A program made the position numbers and the translations under genes. The notes beneath the pieces are model-generated. The model did no database searches. It was given only the letters and a program-made list of their open reading frames with translations, and was not told the DNA's origin. A stretch of 64,000 nt of DNA from Mycolicibacterium neoaurum ATCC 25795. GTDB taxonomy: Bacteria > Actinomycetota > Actinomycetes > Mycobacteriales > Mycobacteriaceae. The stretch lies in NCBI RefSeq assembly GCF_000691525.1, contig NZ_JMDW01000003.1, forward strand, positions 248,001 to 312,000. The letters run 5' to 3'. Shown one piece after another: positions 26,999 through 34,357 of the stretch (its first letter is position 1; each line of letters opens with the position of its first letter).

Positions 26999-28099
26999 TC
27001 AGCCGAGCGCGGCGCGGACGGCGCTCATCGCATCGCAGTCGCCGATGATCGCCACACTGCGCTCCATCAGGACCTGGAGAAGTTCGCGTCCACGATCGTT
27101 GACGTTGTCCCAGGACATCATGGCCGCCAGCGGCAACGCGATCTGTAGCACGGTGGCGATCTGGAACTGCCGCCAAGCCTGGTCGAACGGGTAATCGACA
27201 CCCAGTCCCGCCAGCGTGGTGAGGTAATGGCGGACCAGTTCGATCTCTCGGCCGTCGCGTTCGGCCGGCGACATACCCTGGCCCACCAGATAGGCGACAT
27301 CCCACATACCGCATCCGCGACCGGTGAACTGGAAGTCCACGGTCACGTGTGAGCCATCCTCGGCGAAAAACAAATTGTCGGCCCGCAGGTCCCCGTTGAT
27401 GAGCGTGGTGGGCGTCGCCAGAGCTGCTAACAGAGTCGGCGCCGATGCGGCATAGTCGTTGATCACCGCCGCCAGATCGGTAGGCGCAGAAGCGCGTCCG
27501 TGCTTGGCGAACACCTGCCATCCCGCCGCGGTGCCGGCGCTGAACAGCCCGGCCATCCGCGCGTCGTCGAGGTCGAGAAAGGTCGGGTGAGCGGTGACCG
27601 GTGGTGTCGTGTCCCAGCCCCAGGCATGGAAGCGCGCAGTTTCTGCGAGCACCGCACGGGCCCGGTCGAAACTCAATCCGGCCACCTGGTCGGCATTTTC
27701 GAGAGCACCCACGTCTTCCATGACGATGACGAACTCGCCGGTGGTGCCATCGAACGCGGCCGCGTGCGCGCGTGGGGTGCGCACGGGAGCCGACGTGGCC
27801 ACGGCGTTGTAGAACGTCACCTCGCGCTCGTAGAGCTGGATCGAGGAGGCCAGTAGCTGGTAATCGGGGTAGTCGGTGGGGAACTTGGCGATCACGCTGG
27901 CCGGACCCGCGCCGTCCAGACCCAGGTGCACCCGATACAGGAACGAAGCGAAGCCGACGCCCTCGGCGATGCGCTGCGCGCGGAGTTCGGTGACGTGTGT
28001 CCCTGGTGCGATGGCCCCCGAGGAGGTGAGGATCTCGGTGAGCCAGCTCGCCGTCAGCTCGGACGCGGAGCGGGGAAAAAGCTGTGTTGTCGACGTCAT
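26999..28099 (-). CDS. phosphotransferase-family (APH/ecdysteroid-kinase-like) protein
   Basis: 366 residues from ATG 28099 (MTSTTQLFPRSASEL). Kinase-like features: SVIAKFPTDYPD (nucleotide-binding Lys), FVIVMEDVG hinge, the catalytic loop LINGDLRADNLFF (the usual HGD is NGD) and the metal Asp in VTVDFQFTGRGCGMWDVAYLV. Families of this kind phosphorylate small-molecule hydroxyl groups; the actinobacterial members are mostly uncharacterised. It shares a divergent promoter with the SnoaL gene. Confidence 0.82.
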   Translation of the reverse strand: MTSTTQLFPRSASELTASWLTEILTSSGAIAPGTHVTELRAQRIAEGVGFASFLYRVHLGLDGAGPASVIAKFPTDYPDYQLLASSIQLYEREVTFYNAVATSAPVRTPRAHAAAFDGTTGEFVIVMEDVGALENADQVAGLSFDRARAVLAETARFHAWGWDTTPPVTAHPTFLDLDDARMAGLFSAGTAAGWQVFAKHGRASAPTDLAAVINDYAASAPTLLAALATPTTLINGDLRADNLFFAEDGSHVTVDFQFTGRGCGMWDVAYLVGQGMSPAERDGREIELVRHYLTTLAGLGVDYPFDQAWRQFQIATVLQIALPLAAMMSWDNVNDRGRELLQVLMERSVAIIGDCDAMSAVRAALG

Positions 28100-28115
28100 A
28101 TTCGAAAAGTAGTTG

Positions 28116-28139
28116 TTAACTTGCACGCAAGCAAGTAAA
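28116..28139. promoter_or_regulatory. inverted repeat, candidate TetR operator
   Basis: Half-sites TTAACTTGC (28116-28124) and GCAAGTAAA (28131-28139) pair at 8 of 9 positions around 6 nt. The repeat lies in the 49-nt divergent spacer between the phosphotransferase and SnoaL starts, where a TetR dimer would block both promoters. Confidence 0.55.
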
Positions 28140-28148
28140 AATGTGGTC

Positions 28149-28589
28149 ATGGTTACACCGGAGGGCCAGACGCCGATGGGGACACTCAGTGCTCACTCGA
28201 CCGATCCGCGAACTGTCGTCGAGCGCTACAACTACGAGCTGTGGAATGAGCGGAACTACGCGGTCGGCGAGCAGATCATCGGTGAACAGATCATCCGGAA
28301 CACCCCGGGCCGCCGAACCGTGCTCACCCACGACGAGGCGGTGCAGCGGGTGCGGGATCTGTGGGAGGGCGTGCGCAGCGTGCACTTCACGCTGCCGCAG
28401 ATCGTCGCCGACGAGCAGCTGTGTTCGATTGTCTACCAGGCAGACATCGTCCAACACGACGGAACGCGCGATGTCATCTCCTCGATAGAGGTCTATCGGG
28501 TCGTCGAGGGGCGCATCGTCGAGGTATGGAATCCCTGCATCTACGACCATGACCGATGGCCCGAACTCGCCGAGGAGACAACGTTGTGA
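28149..28589 (+). CDS. SnoaL-like (NTF2-fold) protein
   Basis: 146 residues from ATG 28149. The N-terminal helix VVERYNYELWNERNYAVGEQII, the DEAVQRVRDLWEGVRSVHFTLPQIVAD stretch and the C-terminal beta strands VISSIEVYRVVEGRIVEVWNPC fit the SnoaL/NTF2 cone fold found in small isomerases, hydrolases and ester cyclases. Its stop overlaps the start of the LLM gene (GTGA), so the two are translationally coupled and may act on the same compound. Confidence 0.8.
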   Translation: MVTPEGQTPMGTLSAHSTDPRTVVERYNYELWNERNYAVGEQIIGEQIIRNTPGRRTVLTHDEAVQRVRDLWEGVRSVHFTLPQIVADEQLCSIVYQADIVQHDGTRDVISSIEVYRVVEGRIVEVWNPCIYDHDRWPELAEETTL

Positions 28590-29629
28590 CCGTGACCACG
28601 AAACCCGAGCTGGGCTTTTACACCCTTGGCGGACAACCGGAATCACCGCGCGTGATGATCGATGAGATCCGCCGCGCCGAAGAACTCGGACTCGGCCACG
28701 TCTTCATCTCCGAGCGCTTTAACACCAAGGAGGCATGCACCCTGTCCGGGGCCGCCGCCGCGGTGTCCGATCGGATCGGTATCGCCACCGGTGCCACCAA
28801 CCACAACACCCGACACCCCATCGTCACCGCCGCCTACGCGCTCACCATGTCGCGCCTCAGCGAGGGCCGCTTCACCCTGGGTATCGGCCGGGGTGTGCCG
28901 CCGCTGCAGGATGCGTTCGGGATGCCGCGCATCACCACCGCGCAGATGGAGGACTTCGTCGGCGTGATGCGCCGACTGTTCCGCGGTGAGACCATCGTCG
29001 GCCATGACGGTCCGATGGGTAGCTTTCCCTTGTTGCGGCTCGGCCAGGACTACGACGTCGACATCCCGATGGGAATGGTCGCCTTCGCGCCGAACTCGCT
29101 TGAGTTGGGTGGCCGTGTCATGGACCAGGTCATCCTGCACACCTTCTTCACCGACGAGACGTTGGCGCGCTGCGTGAAGACGGTGAAATCCGCCGCCGAG
29201 CGGGCCGGCCGCAATCCGGACGATGTGAAGGTGTGGTCATGCCTGGCGACCATCGGGGACCACCTCCCCGAGGAGCTGCGGCTGCGCAAGCTCGTCGGCA
29301 GGCTGGCCACCTATCTGCAGGCCTATGGTGATCTGTTGGTGCGGACCAATCGCTGGGATCCGGCTGTCCTACAGCGTTTCCGTGATGACGAGGTGGTTCA
29401 GAGCTTCTATGTGGGTGGATTGCAGGCCATCGACAGCCCCACCACCCCCGTCGAGAAACTCGAGCATATTGCGACGTTGCTGCCCCCGGAGTGGACGGAG
29501 CCGGCGGCGACCGGTAGTCCGCAGGAGTGTGTCACCACCATTCGTGAGCAGTTGGCCCTTGGTGCCGACGGGGTGATTCTGCACGGCGCCACACCCTCGG
29601 AGCTGGAGCCGATCCTCGCGTCCTATTGA
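28586..29629 (+). CDS. F420-dependent luciferase-like oxidoreductase
   Basis: 347 residues from GTG 28586. LLM-fold elements: ELGFYTLGG, EELGLGHVFISERF, RIGIATGATNHNTRHPIVTAAYALTMSRLSEGRFTLGIGRG and the C-terminal LALGADGVILHG. The long middle insertion and overall pattern resemble the mycobacterial MSMEG_2249-type F420 subfamily (from memory). The substrate is unknown; the partners are the SnoaL-like and phosphotransferase-like genes of the TetR cassette. It converges with the FecCD permease operon (15 nt apart). Confidence 0.83.
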   Translation: MTVTTKPELGFYTLGGQPESPRVMIDEIRRAEELGLGHVFISERFNTKEACTLSGAAAAVSDRIGIATGATNHNTRHPIVTAAYALTMSRLSEGRFTLGIGRGVPPLQDAFGMPRITTAQMEDFVGVMRRLFRGETIVGHDGPMGSFPLLRLGQDYDVDIPMGMVAFAPNSLELGGRVMDQVILHTFFTDETLARCVKTVKSAAERAGRNPDDVKVWSCLATIGDHLPEELRLRKLVGRLATYLQAYGDLLVRTNRWDPAVLQRFRDDEVVQSFYVGGLQAIDSPTTPVEKLEHIATLLPPEWTEPAATGSPQECVTTIREQLALGADGVILHGATPSELEPILASY

Positions 29630-29644
29630 CCGATCTCGGAGGGC

Positions 29645-30709
29645 TCAGCCCGACTGCCTGATCAGCAGCCACACCAGATACGCGCCGCCGATACCCCAGG
29701 TGATCACGCCGACGGGCAGTTGGCCGGGCAACAGGTGCTGGGCCGCGGCATCGGATGCGGCAAGGATCGCCGCGCCCATCGCCGCCGACGGGGCCAGCCG
29801 CAGACCCCCGCCGCGGGTGACCTGGGCGGCCAGCTGCGGTGCGGCAAGCGCCACGAAACTGATGGGCCCGGTGAAAGCGGTTGCCATGGCCACGCATCCG
29901 ACACCGACGGCCAGCATCAACACTCGAGTGGCCTCCGTGCGCAGCCCGAGCGCGGCGGCGACGTCATCGCCCAGCTGGGCCACCGGCATCCGCCGGGCGA
30001 TCACGGCCAGCGGCACGACGAGCACGGCGGTTCCGGCGAGGACCACCAGGACCTGATTGTTGGTGACATTGGCCAGGGTGCCCGCACCCCAAGCCGCTGC
30101 CGATATGGCGACCTGCAGATTGGCTTTGAGAATCATCCACGTGTTGACCGCCTCGATCATGATGGCGACCGCGACGCCCACGATGATCAGCCGGAAACCG
30201 GCGATACCACGTTTGAAGGCAAGCAGATACACGATGGCGGCGGTCGCGAAGCCGCCGGCGACCGCGCCGACGGCGAGGAGCGCGCTCGAGTGCGCACCGA
30301 CGAACAGGATCACCACGAGCGCACCGAAGTAGCAACCCGAGTTGAAGCCGATGACGTCCGGACTGCCCAGCGCATTCTTGGTGAGCGACTGGAAGATGGC
30401 ACCCGAGATGCCCAGCAACGCACCGAGTATCAGCGCCATCAACACTCGTGGCGCCCGCCACTCGCGGACCACCACGATGTCGAACGGCGCGCCGCTGCCG
30501 AACACCGCGCGCAGCACGTCCCAGGGTGCGATGTCGTAGTCACCGGCACCCAGGCTGAAGATCGACACCATGATCGCGGCGAGGACCAGCACCGCGGTGG
30601 TGACCACGGAGATGACGTCGATACGCAGGTTTCGCCATCTGAGCGTGGGGCGCCCGAAATCGACGCGTCCGGTCCTCGTAGTCACGGGCGGGGTCACGGA
30701 TGGGGTCAC
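29645..30709 (-). CDS. FecCD-family siderophore ABC permease (FepG-like)
   Basis: 354 residues from GTG 30709, overlapping the upstream permease stop (GTGA). About ten helices; family motifs are WRAPRVLMALILGALLGISGAIFQSLTKNALGSPDVIGFNSG near residues 75-120 and VAFTGPISFVALAAPQLA near 285. Imports ferric siderophores with a periplasmic-type binding lipoprotein and an ATPase. The ATPase subunit is not encoded in this operon or elsewhere in the window. Last gene of a three-gene minus-strand operon under the iron box at 33116. Confidence 0.92.
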   Translation of the reverse strand: MTPSVTPPVTTRTGRVDFGRPTLRWRNLRIDVISVVTTAVLVLAAIMVSIFSLGAGDYDIAPWDVLRAVFGSGAPFDIVVVREWRAPRVLMALILGALLGISGAIFQSLTKNALGSPDVIGFNSGCYFGALVVILFVGAHSSALLAVGAVAGGFATAAIVYLLAFKRGIAGFRLIIVGVAVAIMIEAVNTWMILKANLQVAISAAAWGAGTLANVTNNQVLVVLAGTAVLVVPLAVIARRMPVAQLGDDVAAALGLRTEATRVLMLAVGVGCVAMATAFTGPISFVALAAPQLAAQVTRGGGLRLAPSAAMGAAILAASDAAAQHLLPGQLPVGVITWGIGGAYLVWLLIRQSG

Positions 30710-31758
30710 GGTTGGATCGCCGTCTTGCGCCGGACCAACCAGATCAGGGCGGGTGCCCCCAGGAACGCGCTGACGATGCCGACGGGCAGTTCTGCCGGGC
30801 GTAACGCAATCCGGCCGAGGACGTCCGCGGACAACACCAGCGCAGGGGCCGCGATCGCCGAGATGAGCAGGATCCACCGTTGGTTCGCGCCGACCAGCCA
30901 TCGGGCGATGTGCGGGATCATCAGCCCCACGAAGACGATCGGACCGGCCGCAGCGGCCGCCGCGCCGCACAGCAGGGTGATGGCGATGAGGCCGAGGGTG
31001 CGCGTCCGGGCCAGCTGGGTACCGAGTGCGCGCGCCATATCGTCACCGAGGGCGATCGCGTCCAACCCACGGGCAACCGATGCCGTGATAGCCAGTCCGA
31101 CAAGGACGAACGGCAGCACCGCGACGGTGACATCCCAGCCGCGCCCGGCGATCGATCCTGCGTCCCAGGCCCGCATCTGGTCGAATGCCGACGGGTTCAA
31201 CAGGGTCAGGGCCAACGTGAAGGCGGTGAAGACCGCGCCGATGGCGATTCCGGACAACGTCAGCCGGATGGGTGTCGCGCCCCAACGCCCCGAGCGACCG
31301 ATGGCGTAAACCATCGCCATGGCCACCGCGGATCCGATCAGCGCGAACCACAGGTATTGGTGGATGGACCGCAACCCGAACACCCCGACCGCAAGTGCCA
31401 CGCTGAACATTGCGCCGGGGGTGATGCCCAGCACGACGGGATCGGCGAGCGGGTTGCGGGTGACGGCCTGGATCATCGCGCCGCCGACGCCGATCGCCAC
31501 GCCGACCACGAGACCCAATACCGTGCGGGGAATGCGGGACGCGCGGACCACGACTTCGTTATCGGATCCCTGGTAGTCGAACAGCGCCCGCATGACCGTC
31601 GATATCGGGATGTCACGGGTGCCGACGGCAGCGCTGGCGATACAGGCGAGCAGCAGGACGAGGCAGAAGACGGCCAGCCAGGCCAGGCGAGTCCGGGTGC
31701 CCGTGGCGCGGGATTCCCTTGTGACGGCGGGCGGGGACTGCACGGCTTCAGCGCTCAT
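30706..31758 (-). CDS. FecCD-family siderophore ABC permease (FepD-like)
   Basis: 350 residues from ATG 31758 (MSAEAVQSPPAV); ATG 31782, overlapping the MFS gene by 14 nt, is an alternative. FecCD motifs: RIPRTVLGLVVGVAIGVGGAMIQAVTRNPLADPVVLGITPGA, AAAAAGPIVFVGLMIPHIARWL and the terminal ELPVGIVSAFLGAPALIWLV. Forms the heterodimeric channel with the downstream permease. Lies 10 nt after the exporter gene, so export and import proteins share one transcript. Confidence 0.92.
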   Translation of the reverse strand: MSAEAVQSPPAVTRESRATGTRTRLAWLAVFCLVLLLACIASAAVGTRDIPISTVMRALFDYQGSDNEVVVRASRIPRTVLGLVVGVAIGVGGAMIQAVTRNPLADPVVLGITPGAMFSVALAVGVFGLRSIHQYLWFALIGSAVAMAMVYAIGRSGRWGATPIRLTLSGIAIGAVFTAFTLALTLLNPSAFDQMRAWDAGSIAGRGWDVTVAVLPFVLVGLAITASVARGLDAIALGDDMARALGTQLARTRTLGLIAITLLCGAAAAAAGPIVFVGLMIPHIARWLVGANQRWILLISAIAAPALVLSADVLGRIALRPAELPVGIVSAFLGAPALIWLVRRKTAIQP

Positions 31759-31768
31759 CGGCAGCCCG

Positions 31769-33049
31769 TCATGTCCGGTCATCCAGCGGGTGGTCGAGTT
31801 CATCGCGGCCGAGGCGGGCGGCCAGGTGCGCGATGACCGCGAACACCACCGGTGCGACGCCCGCGACGATGAAGACACCCGTGGTCCCGATCAGATGCGC
31901 GGCGGGGACCGCCAGCGCCAGCGAGGCCGGCATCATCACCAGGCTCACGAAGAAATCCAGACTGGATGCGCGGCCGAGCATTTCGGCGGGCACCCGCCGC
32001 TGTAGCAGTGTTCCCCAGATGACCTGCCCCGCCTCGGATGTGGCGCCGACGACCACCATCACCGCGGCGATCATCCAGATCGCGTCGGTGTAGCCGATCA
32101 GGCCAAGCGGCAGCGCGCCCAATCCCCACAGCACGAGCATGACGGTGATGTAGCGGCGTGGCAACGGGCGCGAGGCCACCAGCAGCGCGCCCACCGCACC
32201 GGCCATCCCGAACACCGCCAGCACGGTCGCGTGATGCCCGGGGGCTCCGCCGATATCGCGGATCACGAAGGGCAACAGCACCTCGATGGGGCCGACGACG
32301 ACGAGCACATTGCCCACGGCGAACAACAGCGTCGCGAAGAACCACTTGGTGCGATACATGTACCGCAGTCCGGCCAGCAGGTCACCCAGCGCCGATTCCG
32401 GTTCGTCGTCCTCGCCGTCGGGCGCGACGGCCGAAGGGGGCCTGATGAACCCGAGGATGATCGCGGCGAGCACGAACATCGCGCCCTGGGTCAGGATCGC
32501 CCACCCCGGCGACCACAGTTGCACCAGAAGCGCGCCGATCGCCGGGCCGAGAGCGAATTGCAGACCGGGACGCAGAACCCCTTCGATTCCGTTGGCGGCC
32601 AACAGATCCTCCGGCGCCAGGATGGTCGGCAACAGCGCGGTGTAGGCGGGTATGTAAAAACCCTCGGCGATGCCGAACGCGAAGCCGGTGACCGCCAGAT
32701 GCCAGATCTGCACCTGGTCGCCGATGGCAAGGACCCCGACGATGATCAGCAGCGCCGCCTGCACCCACAGCGAGGCGCGCATGACGACGAGCTTGGGCAG
32801 CCGGTCGGCCGCCACCCCCGCGGGCAGCACACTGATCAGCAGGCCCGCGCTGAACATCGTCATCACGATCGCCGCCTGGCCGGCACCGCCTCCCATCGCG
32901 ATGACCTGCCACACCAACGCGACCGACCAGAGCCCGTTGCCCAGCAGGGTGGTCGACAGCCCGAGCGTGAGCAGCCGATAGTCGCGGTTGCGCAGCGGCC
33001 ACAGTGCACGGGGCAGGTACGAGATCTGCGCATCGCGGTCGTCAGGCAC
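31769..33049 (-). CDS. MFS exporter, EntS-like (probable siderophore export)
   Basis: 426 residues, twelve helices, with NRDYRLLTLGLSTTLLGNGLWSVALVWQV and PAGVAADRLPKLVVMRASLW of the MFS_3/EntS branch, and LGRASSLDFFVSLVMMPASLALAVPAAHLIG late in the protein. EntS exports enterobactin, and the gene here opens the permease operon and is divergent from the siderophore-binding protein across an IdeR-type box, so export of the NRPS product is the natural inference. M. smegmatis exochelin is exported by an ABC protein (ExiT) instead, so the export route differs. Confidence 0.88.
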   Translation of the reverse strand: MPDDRDAQISYLPRALWPLRNRDYRLLTLGLSTTLLGNGLWSVALVWQVIAMGGGAGQAAIVMTMFSAGLLISVLPAGVAADRLPKLVVMRASLWVQAALLIIVGVLAIGDQVQIWHLAVTGFAFGIAEGFYIPAYTALLPTILAPEDLLAANGIEGVLRPGLQFALGPAIGALLVQLWSPGWAILTQGAMFVLAAIILGFIRPPSAVAPDGEDDEPESALGDLLAGLRYMYRTKWFFATLLFAVGNVLVVVGPIEVLLPFVIRDIGGAPGHHATVLAVFGMAGAVGALLVASRPLPRRYITVMLVLWGLGALPLGLIGYTDAIWMIAAVMVVVGATSEAGQVIWGTLLQRRVPAEMLGRASSLDFFVSLVMMPASLALAVPAAHLIGTTGVFIVAGVAPVVFAVIAHLAARLGRDELDHPLDDRT

Positions 33050-33115
33050 CCGGACAGGCTAGCGGTCGGACACGCCCGGGTGGTGCGCCCCGTGCCGCTT
33101 GAACCGGTCACCGTG

Positions 33116-33134
33116 CGAGGTTAGGCTCACCAAA
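33116..33134. promoter_or_regulatory. IdeR/DtxR-type iron box
   Basis: CGAGGTTAGGCTCACCAAA matches the 19-bp mycobacterial IdeR consensus TTAGGTTAGGCTAACCTAA at 15 positions, including an unbroken nine-base core GGTTAGGCT. It is 67 nt upstream of the exporter/permease operon and 27 nt upstream of the binding-protein start, where Fe-IdeR would repress both. Confidence 0.78.
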
Positions 33135-33160
33135 TTCGACCATCGGAGGGAATCTTTGTT

Positions 33161-34261
33161 ATGACCATGGCGGCAACCATGCCCGAGCGACAGACCAGCA
33201 CGGACCGCCGTGGCGGCAACGGGGGGCGCGGCCGCGCATTGATGCTCTTCGTGATGTTGTTCGCGCTGGTCGCGGCCGGTTGCTCCAGCAGCCAAACCGA
33301 CTCCGCCACCACGTCGGCCCAGCCGTCGGGGTCCTACCCGGTCACCCTCGACCATCGATACGGCAGCACCACCCTCGATCAGAAGCCCAGCCGCGTCGTG
33401 GTGATCGGGCTGCAGGAGCAGGACACCCTGATCGCGCTCGGGACCGTGCCCGTCGCCGTGATGACCTGGGACGGATACTTCACCACCGGCGTGCTAGGCC
33501 CGTGGTCGAAGGACCTGCTCGGGGACCGGCAGGCGCCGGCCGAGTTGCCCTTCGCCGCCGACGGGGCGCCGCCGTACGAGGAGATCGCCAACCTCAAACC
33601 GGATCTGATCGTCGGTCTGTACTCCGACCTGACCGATACGCAGTACGCGCGGCTGTCGCAGATCGCGCCGACGTTGGCGCAGCCGAAGGACACCAACGAT
33701 TACGCTGCGACCTGGGAACAGATCACCCCGATCCTCGCGCAGGCCCTGGACGAGAAGGTTAAGGGTGACGAGCTGCTGGCCCAGACCCGCGAGAAGATCG
33801 CCGAGACCAAGTCCACCTACCCGCAATTCGAGGGCAAGACCGGTCTGTCGGTCTACCGCAACGAGGACGGTTACAGCGTCTCCGCGGCGACCGATCCGCG
33901 TGGCCAGTTCCTGCAGATGCTCGGGTTCACCCAGTCCGCTGCCGTCAAGGACGCGCTGGGAGAAAACTTCGACGCCACCATCAGTTTCGAGCGGGCCGAC
34001 CTGATCGATGCCGATGTTCTGGTCTGGGAGCCCAAGGATGTCGCGGCGCTGAAGGCCGAGCTGGCCGCCGATCCGATCTTCTCCCGGCTGCGCGTCGCCC
34101 GTGAGGACCGTTCGGTGTTCATCCAGGGCGGCTCGGACGCCAGCTGCGCCTACTACTTCGCCTCGGTGCTGTCGATCCCGTACCTGCTGGACCGGCTGGC
34201 CCCGCAACTCGCCGTGGCGCTCGACGGTAACCCGGACACCGTCCCGGCAATCGTCAGCTGA
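33161..34261 (+). CDS. iron-siderophore ABC importer binding lipoprotein (FepB-like)
   Basis: 366 residues with RBS GGAGGG about 9 nt before the ATG. Signal peptide with lipobox VAAGC (about residues 41-45). Periplasmic-binding fold for metal chelates: SRVVVIGLQEQDTLIALG, APPYEEIANLKPDLIVGLYSDLTDTQYARLSQIAPTL, and the C-terminal VLVWEPKDVAALKAELAADPIFSRLRVAREDRSVF. It binds the ferric siderophore at the cell surface and feeds the FecCD permeases encoded divergently. Ends in front of a strong hairpin. Confidence 0.92.
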   Translation: MTMAATMPERQTSTDRRGGNGGRGRALMLFVMLFALVAAGCSSSQTDSATTSAQPSGSYPVTLDHRYGSTTLDQKPSRVVVIGLQEQDTLIALGTVPVAVMTWDGYFTTGVLGPWSKDLLGDRQAPAELPFAADGAPPYEEIANLKPDLIVGLYSDLTDTQYARLSQIAPTLAQPKDTNDYAATWEQITPILAQALDEKVKGDELLAQTREKIAETKSTYPQFEGKTGLSVYRNEDGYSVSAATDPRGQFLQMLGFTQSAAVKDALGENFDATISFERADLIDADVLVWEPKDVAALKAELAADPIFSRLRVAREDRSVFIQGGSDASCAYYFASVLSIPYLLDRLAPQLAVALDGNPDTVPAIVS

Positions 34262-34276
34262 CCCCGACGCGGTAAC

Positions 34277-34323
34277 ACACACCGCGAACGCAGCGCGTCG
34301 ACCGCGCCGCGTTCGCGGTGTGT
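34277..34323. terminator. 15-bp perfect inverted repeat, bidirectional terminator candidate
   Basis: Arms 34277-34291 (ACACACCGCGAACGC) and 34309-34323 are exact reverse complements; four further base pairs form inside after one mismatch. It lies in the 96-nt gap between the convergent binding-protein and NRPS genes. Confidence 0.65.
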
Positions 34324-34357
34324 TGTGTTCAGGGGATCGGTTCGCCGACAGCCACTC

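Noticed and set aside
29720..31309. 529-codon plus-strand open frame opposite the two FecCD permeases
   Set aside because: Low-complexity Arg/His/Asp-rich translation without domains; the opposite strand has complete permease sequences.
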